A stretch of DNA of 64,000 bases from Streptomyces sp. MRC013 (GCF_023614235.1 NZ_CP094264.1:1-64000), one strand, 5' to 3'. Numbered from the stretch's first letter, positions 9,622 through 19,286 are shown. Notes: generated by a model from the sequence alone, not told the origin. A program made the numbers and translations.

Positions 9622-11147
9622 CAATACCAGTGACTTAAGGATTCCGGACGCGTCTGGCCTTGGAGGATGAGGTAATAGGGGCGGTGCGCCAGTGGGGGGC
9701 GATGGTTACGGCGTCGTCCGGGTCGCGGGTGGGCTGGGGCCACGTGCGGTGCTCGTCGCGTTTGACGCCGAAGTTGGACATCTTGCGTTTGACGACGCGG
9801 GGGGTTGGTGCGTCGGCGTCGCGGCGGTAAGAGCCGGGCCGCTATTTCGTCGAGTCCGTGGGCCAGCGCCGCCGCGAGGTGGTCAGGGGAAAAGGCCGCC
9901 TGCGCGGTGACCTGGCGGCGCGCGAGGCGGATGGTGCGGGTGAAGGACAGCCTGTCGGGGTCGAGGCCGGCCGCTTCGGCGGCGTCGTGCATGAGCGCGC
10001 GAATGGCGTGATGAACAAGCAGGTGACCCCAGACTTCCTGCTCGACCCCGCCGGGTGACCGTGAACGCAGGACCTCGGCGGGCCCGCGCTGGTGCGTCTT
10101 CAGCTCGTCCAGCGCGTTTTCGAACTCCCACCGTTCCTGGTAGAGGGCGGCCAGCTCCGTCGCCGGGGCGGCCTTGGAGTCGAGGACCGTGGTGATCAGG
10201 CGGTAGGGGGCTTCCGGACCGGGCCTGCCGGGATCCTCCAGCGTGTACTCGATGACCCGCACCACTTCCGGATCAGCTCGCTTGCGATGGTCCTTGGCTG
10301 CGACGATCTCGGACAGGTAAGAGCCGTCGGGCAGCTCCTCGCGCACGGGCAGCACCTGGTGGGCGCGGACGCGCCACAGCAGGTCCGCTCCGCCGGCCGC
10401 CGCGGCCCGCCACAGCTCCAGGCCGGTGAAACCGCGGTCGGCCAGCAGCAGGTCACCCGCCCCCAGGCTGCCGAGCACCTGCCGGGCCAGTACGGGTTCG
10501 GACACCGTGCGAGGTCCCAGCGCGGCGGCGGTGATGGCGTGAGTGCCGCACTCGGCCAGCGCCACCACCCGTACCTGCGGGAACGCACACCGCTCGGTGC
10601 GATGTGTTGTGGGGCGCCCGAAGTAAGCGGCGTTCTCCTCGCTGTCCGGCACGTCGAACACCGTGCCGTCGACGGCCATCACCCGCCAACTGCGGTAGAA
10701 GGCCCCCGGCGACGACTCCGCCGCCAGAGGCCGGGCCACCTCGGCGAACAGGGCCTTCAAGGGCTCGGGGCCAAGTCTCGCGCGGGCCCGTGAGATCGCC
10801 GCCGTGGTCGGCACGTTCCAGGACCCTGACCAGCGCTTCACCCATGCCAGCCCATGCGTCAGCAACCGGGCGACCTCTTCATAGCCCTGGCCGGAGAACA
10901 AGCACATCGCCAGCACGAAGTAGACCACCACGCGGGGCGGCAGCAACCGGTTGCGCTGACCGGACCGGCCGCACTCGGCCACAACCCTGTCCACCAACTC
11001 CGGCGGAAATGACCTCGTCAGCAGCCCGACCGCAATGCGATCCGACAGCCGCTCATCCGTCTCCGGCTTAACCTGTCCCGGCCGCGGCATCTCAGCACCT
11101 CCCGACCAGACATCCTACCGACTTGAAGTCTTAAGTCACTGGTATTG
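9622..11147 (-). mobile_element. IS4-family insertion sequence with perfect ends and target duplication
   Basis: Perfect 18-bp terminal inverted repeats: CAATACCAGTGACTTAAG at 9622-9639 and its exact complement at 11130-11147. A perfect 10-bp direct repeat AGGCTAGTGA flanks the element at 9612-9621 and 11148-11157, the target-site duplication size expected for IS4. Clean ends and duplication indicate a recent insertion at the seam between the IS1380 element and an IS5-type element. Confidence 0.93.
9635..11090 (-). CDS. IS4-family transposase (C-terminal frameshift)
   Basis: The N-terminal IS4 domain (DRIAVGLLTRSFPPELVDRV) is followed by the DDE core: MAVDGTVFDVPDSEENAAYF (first Asp), LLADRGFTGLELW (second Asp) and YQERWEFENALDELK, the Y-2-R-3-E-6-K signature that names the family. 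Near the C-terminus the frame leaves the family sequence at a C6 run (plus-strand G run 9799-9804). The other frame gives RVVKRKMSNFGVKRDEH and stops at 9635 inside the left terminal repeat, which is the expected end. The catalytic core is intact, so the protein may still be active even with the altered tail, or the indel may be a sequencing error. Confidence 0.88.
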
Positions 11148-11156
11148 AGGCTAGTG

Positions 11157-12132
11157 ACGTTTTCTCAGCGGTTGTCACTTCCATGAGTTGTTGAGGACGA
11201 GTGCGGCTTGGGCGATGCGTCCGATCCGGCTGGGGCTGAGCGTGACGTGCTGCAGCGCGCGCCAGCGCTGCTTGAGTTCAGCGGCGGCCCGTTCGCCCAG
11301 GGCCCGGATGCCGCGCAGGAGCCGGTTGTGGGCGCGGTTGTCCGGCGCGAGCGGGGAAGCGATGTCGGGGTGCGGACGGAACGGGGTGTGGATGCCCTTG
11401 CCGGCGCCGGTGTAGCCGACGTCGGCCAGCGTCGGCAGACCGGCGCGGGCCGCCGCGTACAAGGCGGGCAGGGCATGGATGCGGGCGGCACGCAGGTCGT
11501 GGACGGATCCGGGTTCGACGTCGGAGACCCACAGCGGGGTGCCGTCGGGTGCGGCCACGAACTGGATGTTCCCGGCGAAGTGCCGAGCCTTGCCGGAGTA
11601 CCACAGGTCGTTGCCCTTCTCGGTAGTCCCGGCGACACGGTCGCAGGAGACCAGGGTGCCGTCCAGCACCACGTGGCTCATCTGCCGCGCGCGGCAGCGG
11701 TCCAGCACCTCATGCAGCTCGGGGGCCTGGTCGGCCAGGACGTCGATTGCCTCGTGGAGGTAGCGGTAGCCGGTGGCCTGCGAGATTCCCGCATCGCGGG
11801 CCAGGCAGTGCACGCAGCCGGCCTCGCGGAACCAGCGCAGCACGAAGACGGCCTGCCGGAACGGGCTCAACGCCCGGGAGCCCTTCGGGGTGCCGATCCG
11901 GCGGCGGTGGCCGGCCAGCAGCCGGGCCACGTATTCCACCACGTGGCGCGGGACGTCGAGCATGGCAACATAGGTGACCAACGTGAAGCCTCTGGTGCAA
12001 CGGACGATCTTGTGGTGAGAACCGTCCTACCAGAGGCTTCACGTCTGTCCGCACCCGGGCCACCGCTGTCCGACCCAACCCTTAACGCCCTGATCAACCC
12101 ACTTCCCGAAGATTATTTCGCTGAGAAAACGT
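11157..12132 (-). mobile_element. IS5-type insertion sequence, copy C
   Basis: Terminal inverted repeats ACGTTTTCTCAGCG (11157-11170) and CGCTGAGAAAACGT (12119-12132). Flanks are TAGTG on the left and CAGTG on the right; the same CAGTG flanks the two other copies at 26711-28670. Its sequence is nearly identical to copy B (27695-28670) but in inverted orientation. It interrupts the 3' end of the IS630 transposase. Confidence 0.88.
11175..11981 (-). CDS. IS5-type transposase, copy C
   Basis: 268-aa DDE transposase (DDE_Tnp_4-like) with N-terminal helix-turn-helix (ISQATGYRYLHEAIDVL). Catalytic blocks: HVVLDGTLVSCDRV (first Asp), LPTLADVGYTGAG (second Asp) and ERAAAELKQRWRALQHV (Glu region). 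It differs from copy B at one visible residue (DGTLVSC versus DGTLISC). The reading frame is complete, so this element may be active and may be the source of copies in the region. Confidence 0.9.
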   Translation of the reverse strand: MVTYVAMLDVPRHVVEYVARLLAGHRRRIGTPKGSRALSPFRQAVFVLRWFREAGCVHCLARDAGISQATGYRYLHEAIDVLADQAPELHEVLDRCRARQMSHVVLDGTLVSCDRVAGTTEKGNDLWYSGKARHFAGNIQFVAAPDGTPLWVSDVEPGSVHDLRAARIHALPALYAAARAGLPTLADVGYTGAGKGIHTPFRPHPDIASPLAPDNRAHNRLLRGIRALGERAAAELKQRWRALQHVTLSPSRIGRIAQAALVLNNSWK

Positions 12133-13203
12133 CAGTGTCCTGAGCCGCCAGTTCGTGTGCAGTACGCGGCGAGGGTGCCGCGGACGTCGTCGGCGGTCTT
12201 GGTCCACACGAACGGTTTGCGGTTCTTGTTCCACTCGTTGATCCATCGGCGGATGTCGTGTCCGAGTTCGGTGACGCTGCGGTGGGCCGAGCGGCGGAGT
12301 TTGCGGCAGGTCAGCTCGGCGGACCAGTGCTCGACGAGGTTGAGCCGGGAGGCGGGGGTGGGGGTGAAGTGCAGGTGGAAGCGGGGGTGTCGCAGCAGCC
12401 ACTTCTTGACCGCTTCGGTCTTGTGGGTGGCGTGGTTGTCCAGGACCAGATGCAGGTGAAGGTCCTTGGGCACGGCGGCGTCGATGGTCTTCAGGAAACG
12501 GAGGAACTCCTGGTGGCGGTGGCGTCGGTGGTGCTGGGCTACGACCGAGCCGGAGGCGACATCCAGGGCGGCGGACAGGCTGGCGGTGCCGTGCCGGACG
12601 TAGTCGTGCGTCATCCGCGCCGGCGTCGTCGGCGACAGGGGCAGCACCGGCTGGGTGCGGTCCAGAGCCTGGATCTGCGACTTCTCGTCCACCGCCAGGA
12701 CCAGGGCGTTCTCCGGCGGGGACAGGTGGATGCCGACCACGTCGCGGACCTTGGTCACGAACTGCGGGTCGGTGGACAGCTTCCGTGTCCGCACGATGTG
12801 CGGCTTGAGGCCGAACGCCCGCCAGACCCGCGAGACGGCCGACTGCGACATGCCCGCGGCCTGGGCCATCGACCGCGTCGACCACTGCGAATCCCCCCGA
12901 AGAGGGTGCCTGGTTCAGGGTCCGGGCGACCAGGGGCTCCACCTGCTCGTCGGTGATCCGGGGCGGGGCACCGGAGCGCGGAGCGTCGACCGGCCCCTCG
13001 AGACGGTCGGCGGCGAACCTGGACCGCCACGTGCGCACCGTCTCCCGCGAGATACCGAGCCCCTGCGCGACCTGCGCGTTCGGGCGGCCCTCGGCGCACG
13101 CCAGCACGACCCTCGCGCGCAGCACCGGGGCCTGGGACGCAGTCCGCTTGCGCAACCAGCCCCGCAGCACGCGGCGCTCGCGCTCGGACGACTCCGATGA
13201 CAA
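12132..13203 (-). pseudogene. IS630-family transposase, frameshifted and truncated at both ends
   Basis: The N-terminal helix-turn-helix half runs from about 13203 (SERERRVLRGWLRKRTASQA ... ISRETVRTWRSRFAADR). At a G6 run (plus-strand C run 12893-12898) the frame must shift to continue as DSQWSTRSMAQAAGMSQSAV. The DDE catalytic half is intact: ALVLAVDEKSQIQALD (Asp), LHLVLDNHATHKT (Asp), SRLNLVEHWSAELT (Glu). Some IS630 elements use programmed frameshifting at this place, so the G6 run could be functional. The usual N-terminal residues are missing, and the stop codon is supplied by the end of IS5-type copy C. Hence it is a relic. Confidence 0.8.
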
Positions 13204-13239
13204 CGGCCTTGGACCCCGCCTCCCCCGGCCCTACAACCG

Positions 13240-13595
13240 CCAGCGAACTACCGGCTCAGGCCCAGCCGCGTCCTTGCGCTCTGGGGCGGAGCCGCCGCCA
13301 CCCCGCTGCTCCGGGCAAGCGTGATCGCCTCGGTCGGCTTCGCGCTGGGCCTGCCGCTGACCTGGGCGCAGGTGACCTTTGCGCTCCTCGTCGCCAGCAC
13401 CGCGGTCGGAGCCCTACCGGCACCGGGCGGCATCGGCCCCATCGACGCGGCTCTGGTGTTCGCCATGGTCCTCCCGGGCTCCCCGCTGAGCCCGGCCACG
13501 ACAACGATCATCGGTTACCGGGTCCTGACGGTCTGGGTGCTCTGCCGCCGGGCACGCCCGTTCTCTCACTCCTCGTCCAGCGCAAGATGCTGTGA
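13240..13595 (+). pseudogene. Flippase-like (UPF0104 / LPG-synthase TM region) membrane protein remnant
   Basis: Only the C-terminal quarter of a multi-pass membrane protein remains. It reads LWGGAAATPLLRASVIA, then VGALPAPGGIGPIDAALVFA (the conserved PTPGGIGxxE-like loop of this family), then IIGYRVLTVWV. A frame change near 13550 leads to PGTPVLSLLVQRKML and a TGA at 13593-13595. The 5' part was lost at the IS630 junction near 13203. Confidence 0.6.
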
Positions 13596-13691
13596 GCCGG
13601 GCCACACCTCAGCCCCCAAGAGGCCCTCTTCAGCTCAACGCCCCTCTCCCGTAACGTCGTTGCCGCTGCTTGAAGTGGCCATGACGTCGGG

Positions 13692-15959
13692 ATGGGATGT
13701 ATGGGTGGGATGAACTCTATGGGCAGGGGCGGGACGGGCTCAATGGGCAGAGGTCTGCTTTCGCTGGTTCTCGCCGCGGTCACCGGTGCCGCGTTGCTCG
13801 TCGCACCGGCCGCCGCGACGCCGCCTCCACCGGGCGATGTCTACCGGCCCGTCCGTGGGCCGTCCGCCCCGGCCGAGTACCGCTATATGCAAAAGACCCT
13901 GCCGGGAGAGTCGATCCCACGGCACGCACACGACCTCGCCGCCGCGCAGGCGCGCGAACTGCCCACCGTCGGCGGGCGCTGGAAGAGCGTCGGACCCACC
14001 GACATCGGCGGGCGGATCGTGTCCCTCGCACTCGATCCCAAGCGGGCCGACACGCTGTACGCGGCGGCTGCCAGCGGCGGGCTCTGGCGCAGCACCGACG
14101 CCGGTCAGACGTTCCACTCGGTGTGGCCCGACAGCTGGACGCAGGCCATGGGGGCGGTCGCCACCGCGCCGGACGGCACGCTGTACGTCGGCACCGGCGA
14201 GCCCAATCCGGGCGGCGGCAGCATCACGTACGAGGGAACCGGCATGTACCGCAGCACCGACGGCGGCCGGAACTGGACGCCGATCGGCCTGCGCGACTCC
14301 GGGGCGATCAGCGCCATCACCATCGATCCCGCCAACCCGCGCCGTATCTATGTCGCCGCGGCCGGATCGCTCTACAACGGCGGTGGCGACCGGGGCGTGT
14401 ACCGCTCGCAGGACGGTGGCGCCACCTGGGAGCGGATCCTGGCCGGCGCCAACGAGTTCACCGGCGCCACCGAGATCGTCGTCGAGGGAGACCGGCTCTA
14501 CGCCGTGATGTGGGACAAGCGCCGCCGCCCCGACCTGCGGACGTACGGCGGTGTCGGCTCGGGTGTCTTCCGCTCCTCCGACGGCGGTGAGACCTGGCAG
14601 CGGCTCGGCGGCGGGCTGCCCGCGCAGGGCCCCGGCGTGGGGCGGATCGGCCTCGCTGTCGCGGGCGACCGGCTCTATGCGATCGTCAACAAGGCCGACG
14701 GCTCCTTCGAGGGCTTCTACGCCTCCTCCGACGGCGGCGACACCTGGACCCGTCTGCCCGACAACCAGGACCTCACCGACTCGCAGTCCAGCTTCGGCTG
14801 GTGGTTCGGCAAGGTGTGGATCGACCCCCGGGACACCGAGCACGTGCATGTGGCCGGGGTCGCGCTGCTGACCACGAAGGACGGCGGCGACACCTGGACG
14901 GCCGACGACACGAGCATGCACGTCGACCATCACGCCATGGTGTGGGACCCGCGCCGCCCCGGCCGCGTCTACCTCGGCAACGACGGCGGCGTCTACCGCT
15001 CCGACGCGCGCGGCGACGGCGGCTGGGTCAAGTCCCGCCATCAGCCGTACACCCAGCTCTACAGCGCGGCGATCAGCCCGCAGGACGTCACCAGGATCTC
15101 GGGCGGCGCTCAGGACAACGGCTCGCTGCGCTCCTGGGGCGGTGACGGCTTCAACGAGTACCTCGGCGGCGACGGCGAGGAGAACCTCATCAACCCCACC
15201 GACGTGAACAACGTCTTCGCCTGCTACCAGTACGGCAACTGCTTCTCCTCCACCGACGGCGGCGACACGCTCACGTACTTCGCGGACAGGACGACGTTCC
15301 AGCGCCGCAACTGGTTCACACCCATGGAGTTCGACCCGCACGACCCGAAGGTCCTCTACTACGGCTCCGAGGTCGTCAACCGCTCCACGGACGGCGGCGA
15401 GACCTGGCAGCCCATCAGCCCCGACCTGTCCGGCGGCCCGGGCACCGACCCCGTCCACCCCAACTACGGCACCATCACCTCGATCGCCCCGGCATCCGAC
15501 GGACGCACCGTCTACGCAGGCACGGACGACGGCCGCGTCTGGGTCACCAGGAACCTCGGCGCCACCTGGACGAAACTGGCCGAGGGACGACCTTGGGTGA
15601 CCCGGGTCGTGGTCGACCCGAAGAACCCGAACCGGGTGTGGACCACACACTCCGGCTACCGCTCCGGCTCCCCGCTCCCCCATGTGTACGGCAGCACCGA
15701 CGGCGGCCGGCACTGGCGGAACCTGTCGGGCAACCTCCCGGACGCGCCCGTCAACGACCTGGTCGCAGCACGGGGCGGCATCCTCTACATCGCCACCGAC
15801 CAGGGCGTGTTCACCAGCACCGCACACGGCGGCCGCTGGCTCCGCCTCGGCCGAGGAATGCCGCAGGTCCCGGTCGACGACATCGAGTACGACGCGGGAC
15901 GGCACCGCCTGGTGGCGGCGACGTTCGGCAGGGGCTTCTACGAACTGACGACTCCCTGA
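13692..15959 (+). CDS. Secreted BNR/Asp-box beta-propeller protein (sialidase/sortilin-like)
   Basis: A 755-aa exported protein. The N-terminus has a short polar stretch, then a signal peptide core (LLSLVLAAVTGAALLVAPAAA) with an AxA cleavage site; ATG 13737, just before the hydrophobic core, is an alternative start. The mature part holds about ten Asp-box (SxDGGxTW) repeats, for example STDGGRNW, SQDGGATW, SSDGGETW, SSDGGDTW, TKDGGDTW, STDGGETW and STDGGRHW, spread over its whole length, which predicts one or two seven- to ten-bladed propellers as in GH74/VPS10-like proteins. It likely binds or cleaves an extracellular glycan; a catalytic assignment cannot be made by eye. It stands alone and is followed by a strong terminator. 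Confidence 0.8.
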   Translation: MGCMGGMNSMGRGGTGSMGRGLLSLVLAAVTGAALLVAPAAATPPPPGDVYRPVRGPSAPAEYRYMQKTLPGESIPRHAHDLAAAQARELPTVGGRWKSVGPTDIGGRIVSLALDPKRADTLYAAAASGGLWRSTDAGQTFHSVWPDSWTQAMGAVATAPDGTLYVGTGEPNPGGGSITYEGTGMYRSTDGGRNWTPIGLRDSGAISAITIDPANPRRIYVAAAGSLYNGGGDRGVYRSQDGGATWERILAGANEFTGATEIVVEGDRLYAVMWDKRRRPDLRTYGGVGSGVFRSSDGGETWQRLGGGLPAQGPGVGRIGLAVAGDRLYAIVNKADGSFEGFYASSDGGDTWTRLPDNQDLTDSQSSFGWWFGKVWIDPRDTEHVHVAGVALLTTKDGGDTWTADDTSMHVDHHAMVWDPRRPGRVYLGNDGGVYRSDARGDGGWVKSRHQPYTQLYSAAISPQDVTRISGGAQDNGSLRSWGGDGFNEYLGGDGEENLINPTDVNNVFACYQYGNCFSSTDGGDTLTYFADRTTFQRRNWFTPMEFDPHDPKVLYYGSEVVNRSTDGGETWQPISPDLSGGPGTDPVHPNYGTITSIAPASDGRTVYAGTDDGRVWVTRNLGATWTKLAEGRPWVTRVVVDPKNPNRVWTTHSGYRSGSPLPHVYGSTDGGRHWRNLSGNLPDAPVNDLVAARGGILYIATDQGVFTSTAHGGRWLRLGRGMPQVPVDDIEYDAGRHRLVAATFGRGFYELTTP

Positions 15960-15978
15960 GCTGCGGATGCTGGAGACA

Positions 15979-16031
15979 GTCAGGCAGACACGCCGAGCAC
16001 GGCGATGCCGGATCCGGCGTGTCTGCCTGAC
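15979..16031 (+). terminator. Strong hairpin terminator after the propeller gene
   Basis: Perfect 17-bp inverted repeat GTCAGGCAGACACGCCG (15979-15995) and its complement (16015-16031) with a 19-nt loop, 20 bp after the stop codon. There is no T-tract, as is usual in Streptomyces. It may serve both the propeller gene and the opposing relaxase remnant. Confidence 0.85.
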
Positions 16032-16052
16032 GCGGCGCCCGCGGCGCACACG

Positions 16053-16991
16053 TCAGACCCGGTCTGGCTTTATCGACGACTCACGACAGCAGTTGTTAAC
16101 GACTACGGGAGGCGCCCGCCGTACCGGGACGTCGATGTCAATGAGAACGGGAGGCGCCTGCCGGCACTCGGCAACGTCACGACGGCAGCTGCCACCCACG
16201 CCCGTAACCAGCGCTTTTACCCAGACTCCGGATGAGCGGCAGACGACTCTCCTCCCGACATCACCGAGCCGCTGCCCGCGGTCGCGAACATCTCGCGCGG
16301 GCCGTGCCTCCCGAACTGCTGATGTAACGCTGCTCTGCGACGTAAACAGAGCCAAGCCCCACTTCCCGTCCGGGCGCTGCCCCTTCACCGACAACAGCAG
16401 ACGGTCATGGAGCAAGGGCTGGCCGGAGCGCCCCTGGTAGTGGCGGAAGCGGCCGGCGACCAGACCGCCGGTCGGTCGCACCCGGTAGATCCCGTCCTTG
16501 CCGTAGCGGATCACCGCGACCTCGTCCTCGCTCCACTCCAGCACCCGCTCGATCGCGTACTCGTGCGCGGCCTCGATCACCAGACGGATCTCCTCGTCCC
16601 TCAGCGCCCACAACAGGGAGATCGTCGGCCGCGGCCGGAACACGAAGTCCACCCCGGTGACCGTCACGCGACGTCTGAGGGCGCCGGCCTTGAACGCCTC
16701 CTTCGCCGACGCCCCCTTCGCGAGCAGGTCGGCCTCGATCCGGTCCGCATACGGGTGGCGGCCCCGCTCGCCGAACAGGTTCCGCAGCTGGCTCTCGGTG
16801 ACCTCCTGCCCCGGCTCGAGACCGAGCGCGGCAAGGCCGCGGCCCATCCAGCGCCCGACCGGGACACTGGCCCGCTCCTGAGCCTCGCGCAGCGGCATGC
16901 GGGCCGGGCGGCGGCCGTCGCCGACGACGGTCTCGCGCAGGTAGTAGCGGTACATCCCACCGGCCCGGACAACCCTGCTATCCACTGTCAT
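16053..16991 (-). pseudogene. MobF/TrwC-type conjugative relaxase, truncated N-terminal domain
   Basis: The first about 220 residues match the relaxase domain found on actinomycete plasmids and ICEs: YRYYLRETVVGDGRRPARMP, VGRWMGRGLAALGLEPGQEV, QLRNLFGERGRHPYADRIEA, VTGVDFVFRPRPTISLLWAL, ERVLEWSEDEVAVIRYGKDG and the metal-site region PLLHDRLLLSVKGQ. Family members normally have HDH here; this copy reads HDR, which would remove one metal-binding His. Family similarity stops at about 16330 (after RPDGKWG), and the rest of the frame to 16053 is unrelated; the helicase part and several hundred residues are missing. It is a dead remnant of a mobilisation gene. ATG 16991 starts in the right place. 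Confidence 0.75.
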
Positions 16992-17044
16992 GCAGACCAC
17001 GCCACACCGCTGTGACCTGCAAGAAAAGACCGATCATCGGGACG

Positions 17045-17100
17045 TCCCGCCAGGCGGGAGCAGCGGCCGAACCTTCTTCACCGCATCCCGCCGGGCGGGA
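17045..17100. repeat. Two identical-arm palindromes upstream of the relaxase remnant
   Basis: TCCCGCCAGGCGGGA (17045-17059) and TCCCGCCGGGCGGGA (17086-17100) share the dyad TCCCGCC-N-GGCGGGA, with starts 41 bp apart. They lie 54-110 bp upstream of the relaxase start and point to an operator pair or part of a former oriT. Relaxase genes often sit beside oriT, but which role applies here cannot be decided from sequence. Confidence 0.55.
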
Positions 17101-17287
17101 CGCGGCCCCGGGCCGGACACGAATGTCATCGCTCTCCGGCAGCCCCCACCCCGACCCGAACAACACCATCCAGCACCACTGAGCATCACCACCCGCCAAG
17201 GAACGAGCACCGCACCGCCAAGGAACCCCCTACAGCAGCCCCCGGCATTCGCCGAGGGCTTCGTCGTACTGCCCGAAGGAGACCACC

Positions 17288-17589
17288 GTGCCCACCTTCG
17301 AGACCTGCTCCCGCTTCACCGCCGACCTCCAGCACCTCACCCCCGCCCAGCGCCGGCGCCTCCGCCGCGTCGTCCTGGACGCCCTCGTCCCCGACCTGCG
17401 CACCGGCCGCGGACGCTTCCGCGCCAGCCTCCGCGTCAAGCGTGCGTACGCCGCGCCCCCGGCATCTACGAGCTCTCCTTGGACGGCAACGGACGCGCGG
17501 CATGGTCCTACGGACCGGCCCGGTCAGCCGGTGAGCGGCACATCGTCTGGCGCCGCATCGGCGGCCACGACATCCTCAACGTGCCGTGA
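17288..17589 (+). CDS. Small RelE/HigB-like toxin candidate, frameshifted
   Basis: GTG 17288 follows GAAGGAGACCACC. The N-terminal half reads FTADLQHLTPAQRRRLRRVV and VPDLRTGRGRFRASLRVK. A one-base frame change near 17445-17455 leads to APGIYELSLDGNGRAAWSYG and VWRRIGGHDILNVP with a TGA at 17587-17589. Together these make a protein of about 100 aa with the length and beta-strand pattern of RelE/ParE-type mRNA-interfering toxins (…GIYEL.W.G.GRA.W.YG…VWRRIG.HD). No antitoxin gene is evident beside it. Assignment to the toxin fold is tentative; the frame break may be real inactivation or a sequencing indel. Confidence 0.45.
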
Positions 17590-17794
17590 CGGGTGCTACG
17601 CCGGGCGGCGACTCAAAGACTCCACAGACCGCTCAGGCTGTAGTCGTGATCCTCATGTCCCGGCTTGGTGCCGCATCGTATGGCAAGCAGCACCGCCGTG
17701 TCGCCCTTCCCGGTGACGCCAGTGGCGCCCCGTTGGAGTTCCGGGGCGCCATGTGTCTCGTCGGCCGCTGTCAGTCGCGTCGGTAGTTGTCAAG

Positions 17795-18822
17795 TCAAAT
17801 GAGACGTTCGCAGTGCTGTGAACCTTGTGGTTCGGGTTGCCGGCGGTTCGCTGGGTCGTTGATCCAGACCTGGCCGGGTACCTCGGGTGGATTCGGTCGG
17901 CGGGCGAAGCGTTCGGGGTGGCGTTCGTATGCCTCGGCGAGAGCGGCGGCCCGCTGGTCGCGGACCTCCTCTGCGGTGCCGAAGTGGACGGAGGCGGGGG
18001 TGTGCAGGCCGATCCCGGAGTGTCTGTGGTCGTGGTTGTAGTAGGTGATGAAGGCGCCCATCCCCTCCCGGGCAGGGGCCAGCGAATCGAACCGTTCCGG
18101 GTGGTCGGCGGTGTCCTTCGTGGTCCTGAACTGGCTTTTCGAGTACGGGGTGTCGTTGCTGACCCTGGGGCGGGAGCGACTCCTGGTGATGCCGAGGTCG
18201 ATCAGCATCTGGGACACCTTCTTGCTGGTCATCGAGGTGCCGCGGTCCGCGTGCACCGTCTGGGGCACGATGCCGTTGCGCTCGATCGTCTCGCGGATCA
18301 ACTCCTCGGCCCGCTCAGCCGTTTCGGCCCGCTCGACGGTGTGGCCGACGATGTAGCGGCTGAAGACGTCGATGATGACGTAGGCGTGGTACCAGATGCC
18401 CTTGTCCGAGCCGGGCAGCTTGGTGATGTCCCAGGTGAAGACCTGCGAGGGGCTGATCGCCGTCAGCTCAGGGATCGCCCTAGCCGGATGAGTGGCCTGG
18501 CGGCGGCGTTCACCGTTCTGCCCGGCGGCGGACAGAATCCGGTACACGTCCGCTCTGAGCACCAGTAGTTCCCCGCGTCCAGCTCACGCGCCCAGACCTG
18601 CGCGGGCGGCAGGTCGACGTACTCCGGCCGGTTCAGCAGCGCCAGGATCTGGGCCCGCTCGGCCGGCGAGAGGGCCGAAGCGGGCGCGGGTCTCGGGGAC
18701 GGTGCAGGCTTCGGCTTCGGGCTGAGGCGGCGGTAGTGGGTGGCGCGTGAGCGCCCGGTCAGCCGGCAGGCTGCCGTAGTACCCAACTGCCCCTGGACAC
18801 CCGCGAACGCCTCATCGATCAC
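17795..18822 (-). pseudogene. IS3-family transposase OrfB, one-base deletion
   Basis: The integrase-type catalytic domain is intact from about 18562 down: QVFTWDITKLPGSDKG (Asp 1), QTVHADRGTSMTSKKVSQML (Asp 2) and the downstream part with TYYNHDHRHSGIGLHTP. The upstream half (LTGRSRATHYRRLSPKPKP, VWARELDAGNYWCSERT) is in another frame. Inserting one A near 18552 gives SERTMYRILSAAGQ, the normal IS3 sequence. A probable GTG start is at 18822. The transposase is inactive unless the deletion is a sequencing error. Confidence 0.75.
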
Positions 18823-19286
18823 GGGTGCGGCGGCGTGCTTCAGTCCGCGCTCTCGGAGAGCAGTTCCAAGAGCGCGTTGGCTTTTCCCGTGACTTCCAGG
18901 GCCGCGTCCCGGCGAGCCGGGTCCCTCTCCAGTCGTGCGACCTTCTTGCGCAGCCGCTCCGGCTCGGCCTGCTCGGCCGCCTTCTTCGGCCGCACCGCCG
19001 AGGTCCGCCGGTCGACCAGGGCATCCAGGGAGCCGGCCTCGCGTGCCTGGCGCCACTCGATGACGTGCGAGTGGTACAGCCGCTCACGCCGCAGGATCGC
19101 GCCCTTCTCCCCGGCCGGGGCGGCATCGTACTCGGCAACGATCCGCAGCTTGTACTCCGCGGAGAACGTCCGCCGCTTCGGCTTCGGCGCCGGATCGTCA
19201 CCGGCTGGTATCGGGGTGGTGCTGGCCGTGCTGAAGGGATCTCCTGTCTCGCCCATCCGGACTGACCCGATACACCGGGTGTCTCA
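17800..19286 (-). mobile_element. IS3-family insertion sequence
   Basis: The ends are TGAGAC (17800-17805) and GTCTCA (19281-19286), as expected for TG...CA-type IS3 termini. Two ORFs inside (orfA 18840-19256, orfB 17795-18822, minus strand) overlap the usual layout. No clear target duplication is seen. Confidence 0.7.
18840..19256 (-). CDS. IS3-family OrfA (helix-turn-helix, leucine zipper)
   Basis: 138-aa OrfA with the DNA-binding part KRRTFSAEYKLRIVAEYDAA and a C-terminal coiled coil (LRKKVARLERDPARRDAALE). In active IS3 elements OrfA is joined to OrfB by -1 frameshifting to make the transposase. Confidence 0.8.
   Translation of the reverse strand: MGETGDPFSTASTTPIPAGDDPAPKPKRRTFSAEYKLRIVAEYDAAPAGEKGAILRRERLYHSHVIEWRQAREAGSLDALVDRRTSAVRPKKAAEQAEPERLRKKVARLERDPARRDAALEVTGKANALLELLSESAD

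Noticed and set aside
13740..16049. Long minus-strand open frame (769 codons) opposite the propeller gene
   Set aside because: It mirrors the Asp-box gene in the complementary frame, has no family signature, and results from the absence of stops in GC-rich antisense DNA.
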